From Reclinomonas americana ATCC 50394 (lineage: Eukaryota > Jakobida > Jakobea > Jakobida), in NCBI GenBank assembly GCA_048213135.1, contig PS015010.1:1488001-1552000 (forward strand): a DNA stretch of 64,000 nt, written 5' to 3'. The notes under the pieces were generated by a model. It was not told the origin of the DNA. It did no database searches and saw nothing but the letters and a program-made list of their open reading frames with translations. Shown piece after piece: positions 18,467 through 26,781 of the stretch. A program made the translations under genes and the position numbers. The first letter of the stretch is position 1. Each line of letters starts with the position of its first letter.

Positions 18467-19294
18467 TTGCCATTACTAACCCTAACATCGGATATTGGTC
18501 AGCAGGACTTCCTGGTGGGCGCCGTTAAGGGTCTGTTGTTACAGGGTATTGATGGCTTTTCGCTGGTAGACATCACCCACCAGCTTTCCCCTTTCAATTA
18601 CCCGCAGGCCGCCTATGTATGCCGCAACGCGATAAGGAATTTCCCCGAAGGAAGCGTACACCTGGTACTGGTGAACCTGTTTGACGAAAGACCGGAACAT
18701 CTTTTGCTCGCCAGGCACAACGGGCAGTATATCGGCTGTGCCGACAACGGGCTCATCACCATGATACTGGAAGAAGTGCCTGAAAAAGTAGTAGCCCTCC
18801 CGCTCGACAAGGCCCAGCAAAAGAATACACTCTACTGCAGCAGTGTCTTCGCCAAAGCCATCGACGGCATCAGTAAAGGCATTCCTATGGAAGAGCTGGG
18901 CGACCCGGGTGTATCCATCAATGTTAAAAACCCGTTGAAACCCATGCTTGGGAGCGACTGGATAGAAGGACAGATCATTTTTATTGATAATTTTGAGAAT
19001 GTTATCGTGAATATCAGCCGCGAAGAATTTGAGGAACAAAGAAAAGGCCGCAGTTTTAAGATCGTTTTTAAGCGAGATGAGGTCATCGATCATATCAGTG
19101 AAACCTATGCCGATGTGAATGAAGGGGAAAAACTGGCTCTCTTCAATTCTGCAGGTTACCTGGAAATAGCGATCAACAAAGGCAATGCTGCCGGCCTGCT
19201 GGGTTTACAGGGCTTTTCGGAAAAACAGGTGCAGCAAAACCAGTATATGAACAACAGGTTATTCTACCAGACTGTGAAGGTTTATTTTGAATAG
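18467..19294 (+). CDS. SAM hydrolase / SAM hydroxide adenosyltransferase (DUF62 family)
   Basis: Homologue of the fluorinase/chlorinase family whose common bacterial members hydrolyse S-adenosylmethionine to adenosine and methionine. Typical features are the N-terminal LLTLTSDIGQQDFLVGAVKG (Asp that binds SAM ribose), LVLVNLFDERPEHLLLA, the CADNGLI motif and a C-terminal beta-barrel domain with FIDNFENVIVNIS. Length (275 aa) is normal. The only usable start is a TTG, since a stop lies a few codons upstream. It follows the SDR gene after about 40 nt and may be cotranscribed. Physiological role is unclear. Confidence 0.85.
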   Translation: MPLLTLTSDIGQQDFLVGAVKGLLLQGIDGFSLVDITHQLSPFNYPQAAYVCRNAIRNFPEGSVHLVLVNLFDERPEHLLLARHNGQYIGCADNGLITMILEEVPEKVVALPLDKAQQKNTLYCSSVFAKAIDGISKGIPMEELGDPGVSINVKNPLKPMLGSDWIEGQIIFIDNFENVIVNISREEFEEQRKGRSFKIVFKRDEVIDHISETYADVNEGEKLALFNSAGYLEIAINKGNAAGLLGLQGFSEKQVQQNQYMNNRLFYQTVKVYFE

Positions 19295-19349
19295 CAGTGA
19301 GGTACCGGCAATAATTAACTTAAAAATATAAACAGTACAGCCTGGCGAA

Positions 19350-19931
19350 TTGGCTTTTTTAAAGAACATACCGAATAATGACGCGACCGACAAGGACCTG
19401 GTAGCTGCTTTTAAAAAAAGTGGAGATCTTGAACCCTTAAGCGTTCTTTACCAAAGATATATGGATCTTGTATTTGGCGTTTGCCTCAAGTACTTTAAAG
19501 ATCCTGAAAGAAGCCGCGACGGGGTAATGGACATTTTCAATGAACTTACCCATAAACTGAAAGCGCACGAGGTGGACAATTTCAAAGGCTGGTTGCACGT
19601 ATTGGCACGGAATTATTGCCTTATGCAGCTGAGGAGCCCCAGGAACCTGAAAACAACAGAATTTAACCCCTCGGTTATGCAATCCGGGCAAAATGCGCAT
19701 CTGAATGGCGAAGTGCTCGAAAAAGAAGAAAATTTCAGGAAGCTGGAACAATGCCTGGAACAGCTTACCGATGAACAAAGAACGGCTGTGAGGTTATTCT
19801 ACCTCGAAAACAAGTGTTATAACGAGATCGCGGAAATAACTGGTTTTGAATGGAATAAGGTAAGAAGTTATATTCAGAACGGCAAACGCAACCTGAAGAT
19901 CTGTATCGAGCAAAAACAATTAAATATCTGA
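19350..19931 (+). CDS. ECF-type RNA polymerase sigma factor
   Basis: A 193-aa sigma-70 family regulator of the extracytoplasmic function group. Region 2 spans about residues 25-95 (LSVLYQRYMDLVFGVCLKYFKD...GWLHVLARNYCLMQLR) and region 4 spans 130-185 (LEQCLEQLTDEQRTAVRLFYLENKCYNEIAEITGFEWNKVRSYIQNGKRNL). A TTG start is used because a stop codon precedes it in frame. The next gene, 10 nt downstream, is its likely membrane-bound partner. Confidence 0.92.
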   Translation: MAFLKNIPNNDATDKDLVAAFKKSGDLEPLSVLYQRYMDLVFGVCLKYFKDPERSRDGVMDIFNELTHKLKAHEVDNFKGWLHVLARNYCLMQLRSPRNLKTTEFNPSVMQSGQNAHLNGEVLEKEENFRKLEQCLEQLTDEQRTAVRLFYLENKCYNEIAEITGFEWNKVRSYIQNGKRNLKICIEQKQLNI

Positions 19932-19941
19932 CGCACCGGCC

Positions 19942-21333
19942 ATGAAGAGTGATAAGCAATTATATACAGCAGAAGATATCCAGGCCTACCTGGACGGTAA
20001 GTTGTCCCCTTACGAACGGCATGCGCTTGAAAAAGCAGCCCTCGATGACCCTTTTCTTGCGGAAGCTATGGAAGGATACGAAAGCATGCCGGATACCGGG
20101 TGGCAATCTCAACTGCAGGAGCTGAAAAACAATTTCCCGAAAAAGAATGAGCCCGCCAAAGTGGTGGCCATGCACGGTAATGCCCGCAGGAATACGTGGC
20201 GCATTGCGGCCGGATTGCTCATCCTTATCCTTGGCGCCGGGGCCGTTTACCTGGTGAACAGGCAAGCCGGTGGCAGCAAACAGCCTTTGGCTAAAACAGA
20301 GATTCCCGTTGCCGATACAGGCAACGTCAACCCCACTCCTGTAACACTTCCTCCTGTTGCCTCCAACAGCACCGTACCGGAAACGCAAAACCCGCCGGTG
20401 ATTGCTTCGGTAACACCCGGCAAAACCAATACGATTACCGTAGCGCCCAATACCGTTACTGCCGACCTGAAGCAGTCCGCAGCCCGCAAGCAGCATATGG
20501 TAAAAGACAATGCCAGCTTTTTCGATACCGCCTATTATAATGATAAGGTGAAAGCCGATGAAGTTGTTGTGAATGCCCCGGCCAGGAGCGCCACCACATC
20601 CGGCACCCTTAACCCCGCCCCTTCCGTTCACCCGGAAAACGAAGCCGTGGTTTTTGCAAAAAAAGAACAGGACCGCATCAGCAGGGAACGGGCCCAGGCC
20701 AATAATGGTGTTGCCCTCAATGCGCAGCAACTGGCTGTACGTAATTTTTCAGCACAGGTAGTGTCTGCCGACAACTCACCGCTGCCTTTCGCTAATATCA
20801 GCGTAAGAAGCGGCAATTTTGATACCTATGCCGACGCTAAAGGCAATGTGCGCCTCGTTTCACCCGACAGCCTCCTTACGGTGGAAGTCAAATCATTGGG
20901 TTACCAGTCGAGGTACTACACACTCCGCAGTAACCAGCCCCTGACCAGGATAACACTGGTGGAAGATAAAAATGCGCAGAAAGAACTCACCGTTGTAAAA
21001 GCCAAAAGCAGCAATGGCAGGTTTATCTCCCGGAGGGCCATGCTGATGCGTGATTCAGTTATGAACGTAGAGCCCGCGGATGGATGGGATAATTACAATA
21101 CCTATATCGCCAATAATATCGATATCCCCGACGATATCCTCAAGAATAACCTGCACGGCGAAGTGGAAGTTTCTTTTGATGTAAAACCCAACGGCAGCAT
21201 TGCCAATATCAAAGTTGACAAATCCCTTTGCGACAATTGCGACGAAGCGGTAAAACGCATCATTGAACAGGGCCCCCAGTGGAAAGTACGTAAGGGCAAA
21301 ACCCCGTCGGGAAAGGTAAAGGTTAAGTTTTAG
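19942..21333 (+). CDS. Anti-sigma-like transmembrane protein with TonB C-terminal domain
   Basis: A 463-aa protein in three parts. A cytoplasmic N-terminus (residues 1-80: AEDIQAYLDGKLSPYERHALEKAALDDP, as in Bacteroidota anti-sigma proteins) precedes one transmembrane helix (about 86-105). The periplasmic part has a Pro/Thr/Asn-rich spacer, a carboxypeptidase-regulatory-like beta domain (about 270-340: PLPFANISVRSGNFDTYADAKGNVRL) and a TonB_C-type end (GEVEVSFDVKPNGSIANIKV...). It probably ties ECF sigma release to envelope events. The role of the TonB-like end is inferred, and no TonB box partner is adjacent. Confidence 0.8.
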   Translation: MKSDKQLYTAEDIQAYLDGKLSPYERHALEKAALDDPFLAEAMEGYESMPDTGWQSQLQELKNNFPKKNEPAKVVAMHGNARRNTWRIAAGLLILILGAGAVYLVNRQAGGSKQPLAKTEIPVADTGNVNPTPVTLPPVASNSTVPETQNPPVIASVTPGKTNTITVAPNTVTADLKQSAARKQHMVKDNASFFDTAYYNDKVKADEVVVNAPARSATTSGTLNPAPSVHPENEAVVFAKKEQDRISRERAQANNGVALNAQQLAVRNFSAQVVSADNSPLPFANISVRSGNFDTYADAKGNVRLVSPDSLLTVEVKSLGYQSRYYTLRSNQPLTRITLVEDKNAQKELTVVKAKSSNGRFISRRAMLMRDSVMNVEPADGWDNYNTYIANNIDIPDDILKNNLHGEVEVSFDVKPNGSIANIKVDKSLCDNCDEAVKRIIEQGPQWKVRKGKTPSGKVKVKF

Positions 21334-21429
21334 TGTACACAGGAGATAGCTGATCCCGATCCCTTATCCGGTATCTGGCTTCCGGTATCCTGTATCCCGC
21401 ATCTCACATCTTATATCTTCATTACTACA

Positions 21430-21460
21430 TTGGCACATTCTCACATTAGCGGTATCTTTG
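21430..21460 (+). promoter_or_regulatory. Promoter of the DUF2911 gene
   Basis: TTG at 21430-21432, 20-nt spacer, TATCTTTG at 21453-21460: an exact consensus, 16 nt before the ATG. Confidence 0.65.
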
Positions 21461-21476
21461 CGCCAAACTAAACAAT

Positions 21477-22310
21477 ATGAAAAAGATATTTCTTCCGGCT
21501 ATCGCCATTGCCTGCCTGGCTTTCAGCGCACAGGCCCAGGTAAAGATGCCGCAACCGTCCTCTACGCAAACCATTAAACAGGATTTCGGCATGGGTTCTA
21601 TCGAACTTACTTACAGCAGGCCGAATGCAAAAGGACGTAAAGTATTCGGTGACCTTACTCCCTACAACAAACTGTGGCGCACCGGCGCTAACGCCGCTAC
21701 CAAACTCGTATTCACCGACGTGGTGGAAATGGGTGGTAAAAAGATCGACACCGGCGCATATGTACTGTACACGATCCCGGGCGTAGACAGCTGGGAGATC
21801 ATCCTCAACAAAGGGCTGAAGAACTGGGGCATCGACGGGTACAAAGAAAGTGAAGACGTGGTACGTTTCAAAGTTGAACCCATGAAAATGAAACAACCCA
21901 TGGAAACCTTCACCATGCAGTTTGCCAACATCAAACCCGAAACCTGTGAACTGCAGCTGATGTGGGAAAAAACAGCCGTAGCCATTCCTATCGCCACCAA
22001 CATCAAAGACCGCCTTAGGGCACAGATTGAAGCGGCGCTCAAAACCGATAAAAAACCTTACTGGCAGGCAGCGCAATTCTATAACGAATACGACAACAAC
22101 CAGGCTAAAGCACTGGAACATATTACCAAAGCCATTGAAGGTAACGACAAAGCCTTCTGGATGTGGGTTTACAAAGCCAAGATCCAGAAAGAAATGGGCG
22201 ACAAAGCAGGCGCTATGGTCAGCTCCAAACGTTCACTCGAACTGGCGAAAGAAGCCAAAAACGATGACTACGTAAAAATTAACGAAGACCTGCAGAAGCA
22301 GTTGAAATAA
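21477..22310 (+). CDS. Secreted DUF2911 protein with TPR-like tail
   Basis: A 277-aa exported protein with signal peptide MKKIFLPAIAIACLAFSAQA. Residues 25-165 form the DUF2911 domain (IELTYSRPNAKGRKVFGDLTPYNKLWRTGANAATKLVF..., GAYVLYTIPG), widespread in Bacteroidota and of unknown function. Residues 190-270 look like two TPR helical repeats (AAQFYNEYDNNQAKALEHITKAIEG..., WMWVYKAKIQKEMGDKAGAM). Single-gene unit with a clear promoter and terminator. Confidence 0.88.
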   Translation: MKKIFLPAIAIACLAFSAQAQVKMPQPSSTQTIKQDFGMGSIELTYSRPNAKGRKVFGDLTPYNKLWRTGANAATKLVFTDVVEMGGKKIDTGAYVLYTIPGVDSWEIILNKGLKNWGIDGYKESEDVVRFKVEPMKMKQPMETFTMQFANIKPETCELQLMWEKTAVAIPIATNIKDRLRAQIEAALKTDKKPYWQAAQFYNEYDNNQAKALEHITKAIEGNDKAFWMWVYKAKIQKEMGDKAGAMVSSKRSLELAKEAKNDDYVKINEDLQKQLK

Positions 22311-22346
22311 TTTGAAGATCCCGCCTTCGGACGGGACAAGTTGTGA
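22311..22346. repeat. REP-like palindromic element, copy A
   Basis: CCCGCC-TTCG-GACGGG hairpin flanked by AAGATC and ACAAGTTGTG. An inverted near-copy lies at 36942-36975. Confidence 0.55.
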
Positions 22347-22381
22347 TAATCTGCCAATGTGATAATTGGCTGTTAAGATGG

Positions 22382-22437
22382 GGGAAGATGAACTTACCGG
22401 GCTTGCCGGATTTTCATCTTCCCTTTTTTATTTTTTA
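22382..22437 (+). terminator. Terminator between convergent DUF2911 and SSS genes
   Basis: An 11-bp stem GGGAAGATGAA / TTCATCTTCCC encloses a small inner CCGG/CCGG hairpin and is followed by a long T-rich run that reaches the end of the convergent SSS gene. Confidence 0.85.
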
Positions 22438-24063
22438 TTCTTTGGCAGTTTTCGGAAAGAATACCTGCAGCAATATACTGAACGCAATGACCAGCAGGGC
22501 GCCGATCACATTCAGCCACAGGAAGGAAACCATATCGAGATTGTAAATAGTGATCACCAGCAGTTCACTGATAATCGCCGCGATGAAGACCGCGTTGCCG
22601 CGTACCCACTTCATCCAGAAAGCCACCAGGAAGATGCCAAGGATGACGCCGTAAAAAAGCGACCCCAGGATATTCACCGCTTCAATAAGACTGTTGCCGA
22701 TATTTTGTGCGAACATGGCAATAACAATGCAGAACAGCCCCCAGCCCAGTGTATACCATTGTGATACTTTGTAATCTTCCAGTGGGGTCTCTTTCTTGAC
22801 AAAGAATTTTTTATGAAAATCAATGACAGAGCAGGCAGCGAGTGAATTGAGCGCCGCCGCGATACTACCCCATGACGCCAGGAAAATGATGGCAATGATA
22901 AGACCGATCAGCCCTTTGGGGAGGTAGTCCATCACAAACCGGAGAAAAATGTAGTTATTGTCATTGGTATCCTGCCCAGGCAGGGCTTTTTTCAGCACGT
23001 CATTATATTGTTTGCGCAAAGTCTGCCTGGCGGCATTGTCCTTCCGCTCCTGTGCCAGGTTGAATTGCTGTTCTATATGGTTCAGCGAATCCCTGTACAC
23101 GGTTTGTTTGGCGGCTGTGATTTTTGTTTCGTCGAAATATACCGGTGCTTTGTTATACTGGTAAAAAGAAAACACCAGTATACCAAGCAGGAGAATAAAA
23201 AATTGCATGGGGACTTTTACCAGTCCGTTCATAAGAAGTCCCCTCCTGCTTTCGCCCATGTCTTTTGCCGTAAGGTAGCGGCCCACCTGGCTGTGATCGG
23301 TACCAAAATAACTCAGGGCAAGGAAGAACCCGCCAATAAGCCCGCTCCAGATATTGTATTTATCCTTCCAGTTGAAACCATTATCGGTGAACCCGGTGGT
23401 AATGATGTTCATCTTCCCTTCATGGCCTGCCGCACGCAGCGCTTCTGAAAAACCAGCGCCTTCGGGCAGCAGCCTCACGGCCAGGTAACCTACGATCAGG
23501 AGTGTAACCAGTACAATGATCATCTGCAGTTTCTGCGTATGCGCCACGGCTTTGGCCCCGCCGCTCATGGTATAGATGATGAGCAGTCCGCCGGTAACCA
23601 GGTTGGTATAATAAATATTCCAGCCCATCAGCGAACTCAGCACGATCGAGGGTGCATAAATACTGATACCGGTACTCAGCCCGCGTGATAAAAGGAATAA
23701 ACCGGATGTAAGTGTTCTTGTCTTGAGGTCGAACCTTTCTTCGAGGAATTCGTAAGCTGTATATACTTTCAGCCTGCTGAATACGGGAACGAAAAAGATG
23801 CAGATGACGATCATGGCCAGCGGCAGCCCGAAGTAATACTGCACAAACCGCATCCCATCGCTGTAGGCTTGCCCGGGACCAGTTAAAAAAGTGATGGCGC
23901 TTGCCTGCGTACCCATAATGCTCAGGAGAACGAGGTACCAGGGGAGGCTGCGGTTGCTCAGGAAATAACCTTCCAGGTTGCGGGTGGTATGGCTTTTATA
24001 GATGCCATAGGCGATGATCGCCGCCAAGGTAAGGATCAGTATGCCCCAGTCGATGCCACTCAT
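22435..24063 (-). CDS. Sodium:solute symporter (SSS family)
   Basis: A 542-aa inner-membrane transporter with about 13 predicted helices, from ILILTLAAIIAYGIY to the final LLVIAFSILLQVFF. SSS signatures include LEGYFLSNRSLPWYLVLLSIMGTQASAITFLTGPGQAYSDG and the helix preceding GGAKAVAHTQKLQM. A loop of about 70 residues containing Gln/Lys-rich helix (HIEQQFNLAQERKDNAARQTLRKQYNDVL) interrupts the middle, as in several Bacteroidota sugar or amide symporters. The ATG overlaps the stop of a 32-aa ORF (ATGA). It is last in an apparent operon with PIG-L deacetylase and M14 peptidase genes, so it may import their product. Confidence 0.92.
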   Translation of the reverse strand: MSGIDWGILILTLAAIIAYGIYKSHTTRNLEGYFLSNRSLPWYLVLLSIMGTQASAITFLTGPGQAYSDGMRFVQYYFGLPLAMIVICIFFVPVFSRLKVYTAYEFLEERFDLKTRTLTSGLFLLSRGLSTGISIYAPSIVLSSLMGWNIYYTNLVTGGLLIIYTMSGGAKAVAHTQKLQMIIVLVTLLIVGYLAVRLLPEGAGFSEALRAAGHEGKMNIITTGFTDNGFNWKDKYNIWSGLIGGFFLALSYFGTDHSQVGRYLTAKDMGESRRGLLMNGLVKVPMQFFILLLGILVFSFYQYNKAPVYFDETKITAAKQTVYRDSLNHIEQQFNLAQERKDNAARQTLRKQYNDVLKKALPGQDTNDNNYIFLRFVMDYLPKGLIGLIIAIIFLASWGSIAAALNSLAACSVIDFHKKFFVKKETPLEDYKVSQWYTLGWGLFCIVIAMFAQNIGNSLIEAVNILGSLFYGVILGIFLVAFWMKWVRGNAVFIAAIISELLVITIYNLDMVSFLWLNVIGALLVIAFSILLQVFFPKTAKE

Positions 24064-24158
24064 GCGTAATATTTACTGATGCAATAAAATACGATGATCT
24101 GCAGCACCAGGAAGAGCAGCACAGCGAGATACCATTTGTTCCAGTAGTGATTGGTCAT
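24060..24158 (-). CDS. 32-aa single-helix membrane peptide upstream of the SSS transporter
   Basis: Short ORF beginning MTNHYWNKWYLAVLLFLVLQ and ending CISKYYA, with one hydrophobic helix of about 18 residues. Its TGA overlaps the ATG of the symporter in an ATGA arrangement, the usual mark of translational coupling. Other SSS transporters have small helper membrane proteins (YhdT with PanF, DUF485 with ActP). This one is much shorter but is placed in the same way. Function is inferred from context only. Confidence 0.55.
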   Translation of the reverse strand: MTNHYWNKWYLAVLLFLVLQIIVFYCISKYYA

Positions 24159-24250
24159 GAATTGTTGGTATTAAGTATTGAGTAGTAAGTATCAGGACAA
24201 GCCCCTCCAAAATCTACATTTCCTTCCCGGTACTTTATACTTGCTACATG

Positions 24251-26749
24251 CTACTTTTTATCCCTTTTATTAGCAATAAGATTCGCAAACAACCGGTATG
24301 CCCCGGGAACGCCGGCGGGCAGTTCGCGAAAGAAGACCAGCCCGGTATATACAAAACGGCCTTTACCATAATTGCTGATGATAAGACTTCCATCCTGCTC
24401 ACTTTCCCCGGGATCTTTCATGCTGAGAATGCGCTGGTAGTTGCTGTCCACTTTTTCCGCATTGTAAATACTGCGCTCCTGTATCCATCCTTCAAAATCT
24501 TTTTCGGTGATCTTGTTGGGATAGTTAAGTGCACGATGCGCCGGCAACAGGAAATTCACTTTGGCTTCCTCATCGGTGATACGGTTGCGGCTGATGGTGA
24601 AAGGATAAGGTGAGATACGGGCCTTCACCGGGCCGATGGAGTTATTGGTATTGTACTGCACCAGCAACACCCCGCCTTCCTTCACATATTGCATCAGCGC
24701 GTCGTAAGCGCTGCTCAGCCATTCATTGGTATTGTAGGCCCTTACACCGGTAATTACAGCGTCGAATTGCTTCAGGTAAGACGCCGTAAGGTCTGCTTCT
24801 TTCAGGGTTACCACTTTATAACCCATCTGCTCCAGTGCCTCGGGCACACGGTCTCCGGCGCCGGGGATATAACCGGCGAGTTTGCCTTCTGTTTTCAGGT
24901 CGAGGTTGATGATCTTCACCGGGTCAACATGAACGTAAGTAATATCAGGAATATGATCATAACTGATCCGGTGCTGCGCCATGTATTGTTTGTCCGTCAT
25001 TCCTTTGGCGGAGAAGAAGGCATTCAGGGATTCAACAGCGTTCTGTTTCAGTCCCTGGTTACTGATCGCGACAGGGATGGACCGCTTCTCTCCTTTCTGC
25101 AGTTTCACCGCGGTATCCAGTGCCTTTACTTTCGCGTCGCGATAATTATATTCTACCTCTACCTGGTCATTGATATCTTTATTGGCTTGCACCACTACGT
25201 CAACGGTCTTACGCTGGTTGGGCGTTGCACTGTTGAAAAGTAACAAACCGGGTTTGGTGGTAATGAATACCGGGTTGATCACTTCTACCGGCTGGTAAAG
25301 TTCTCCTTTTACCGGGTCGGTGAATTTATAGCGGATGGGCCGGGTGAATTTGAATTCCCTTCCTTCTATCATCATGCTGAACACCACACTCAGCGGGTCA
25401 TTCTCTGCCTTGCCGATCAGCTGCTGATCACGTACATCAAAACTGCCCTTGTCTTTCTGGTATTCGAGCCAGTAAGGCTGTGTGCTTTTGGCATTCGGGC
25501 GCACCAGCATGGTATAGCTTTTCAGCATGTTGGTATTCTTTTTTACCTGGTCAAATATCACAAAGGTATTGTCGAGGTGAGCATCGGCACTGAGTATATT
25601 GGCGCCCAGCCGGTTGTTTACCACCAGGTTGATCTTGAGGCTATCGCCCTGTACGGCATACTGCGTGGTGGTGGTCGCTTCCATGAACAGGCCTGCGCAA
25701 TAAGCAATCAACTCCCTCACCTCTGCCAGTTTTTGTGTTCTCCAGTAACTGTCACTCAGAAGATCGATCGAATTATACAACCTCACCAGTCCGGGTACCG
25801 ATCTTTCCGGGTGGGCCACAGAAAAGCTATCCATTGCTTTATCGATCAGCAATGGGAACATATCCGCATTTCCCTGCTGCTCCTGATTCAACCTTGCCCA
25901 CGATGTATTGATCCCGCTCATCAGGTCGCCTTCGGGAGCCGTGCCTTTGATGGTTTTGAAATACTCGATCACGCTGCCCCGCTGGGCCGGTACGCCAAAG
26001 CCCTGGCTCTTATGCTGGCTGCGGCTGGTGGCAGCGATCTCTCCATAACTTTTTCCAAGATAGGGATTGTACTCGCCGCAATCGATCTTGAACTGGCTCT
26101 CATTCTGGGTATTGGTACTGCCGAAATTGAAAGTATTCCACAACAGGCGTTTGGCCTGCCATACGCCAACACCCTGTTTCAGTTGTTCAGGAAAACGGTT
26201 GGGGTCTGCCGCGGCGTCAAAGGCTTCTTCGGCAAGTATAGCGGAGGCGGTATGGTGACCGTGACCGCCCTCTCCTGTTGTAGGGAAACGGGTGATGATC
26301 ACATCGGGTCTGAATTTGCGGATCACCCACACCACATCGCTCAGTATTTTATCATGTCCCCAGATGCGCATCGCTTCTTCGGGGCTTTTACTGAAACCGA
26401 AATCAAATGCCCGGCTGAAGAATTGCTCGGCACCGTCAACACGCCTGGCTGCCAGCAGTTCCTGCGTACGGATGAGCCCCAGGTCAACACCCTGGTCATC
26501 TCCGATCAGGTTCTGCCCGCCATCACCACGGGTGAGACTGAGGTACCCGGTACGGTATAATTTTTCATTGGCCAGGTAGGCCAGTAAACGGGTATTCTCA
26601 TCATCAGGATGTGCCGCTATATAAAGGACAGAGCCCAGCACATTCAGTTTCTTCATCTTCAGTAACAACTCCGACGAACTGTAGGAAGGCGGCGTTTGTG
26701 CATGGGCGTTATTCGCCAGTAAAATCAATCCGAGTAAAAACCTGCGCAT
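24251..26749 (-). CDS. Secreted PIG-L family deacetylase with C-terminal extensions
   Basis: An 832-aa exported protein with signal peptide MRRFLLGLILLANNAHAQ; this decided the start, 87 nt inside the longest frame. The LmbE/PIG-L domain occupies about residues 30-270: YIAAHPDDENTR carries the zinc-binding AHPDDE motif, and GGHGHHTASA gives the third ligand. Members remove N-acetyl groups from glucosamine-type substrates. After it come an NPCBM/Ig-like stretch and a C-terminal class I amidotransferase-like fold (YVKEGGVLLVQYNTNN, GKGRFVYTGLVFFRELPAGVPGAYRLFANLI). It begins 32 nt after the M14 peptidase stop and is probably cotranscribed. Confidence 0.88.
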   Translation of the reverse strand: MRRFLLGLILLANNAHAQTPPSYSSSELLLKMKKLNVLGSVLYIAAHPDDENTRLLAYLANEKLYRTGYLSLTRGDGGQNLIGDDQGVDLGLIRTQELLAARRVDGAEQFFSRAFDFGFSKSPEEAMRIWGHDKILSDVVWVIRKFRPDVIITRFPTTGEGGHGHHTASAILAEEAFDAAADPNRFPEQLKQGVGVWQAKRLLWNTFNFGSTNTQNESQFKIDCGEYNPYLGKSYGEIAATSRSQHKSQGFGVPAQRGSVIEYFKTIKGTAPEGDLMSGINTSWARLNQEQQGNADMFPLLIDKAMDSFSVAHPERSVPGLVRLYNSIDLLSDSYWRTQKLAEVRELIAYCAGLFMEATTTTQYAVQGDSLKINLVVNNRLGANILSADAHLDNTFVIFDQVKKNTNMLKSYTMLVRPNAKSTQPYWLEYQKDKGSFDVRDQQLIGKAENDPLSVVFSMMIEGREFKFTRPIRYKFTDPVKGELYQPVEVINPVFITTKPGLLLFNSATPNQRKTVDVVVQANKDINDQVEVEYNYRDAKVKALDTAVKLQKGEKRSIPVAISNQGLKQNAVESLNAFFSAKGMTDKQYMAQHRISYDHIPDITYVHVDPVKIINLDLKTEGKLAGYIPGAGDRVPEALEQMGYKVVTLKEADLTASYLKQFDAVITGVRAYNTNEWLSSAYDALMQYVKEGGVLLVQYNTNNSIGPVKARISPYPFTISRNRITDEEAKVNFLLPAHRALNYPNKITEKDFEGWIQERSIYNAEKVDSNYQRILSMKDPGESEQDGSLIISNYGKGRFVYTGLVFFRELPAGVPGAYRLFANLIANKRDKK

Positions 26750-26781
26750 AAAATTATTCTTATATTGATACGTTATTGTTG

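Noticed and set aside
19960-20730. 256-codon minus-strand frame opposite the anti-sigma/TonB gene
   Set aside because: It is a Gly-rich shadow of a repetitive Pro/Thr-rich coding region on the other strand.
25577-26560. 327-codon plus-strand frame opposite the PIG-L gene
   Set aside because: The minus-strand PIG-L protein has clear motifs over the same bases; this is an antisense shadow.
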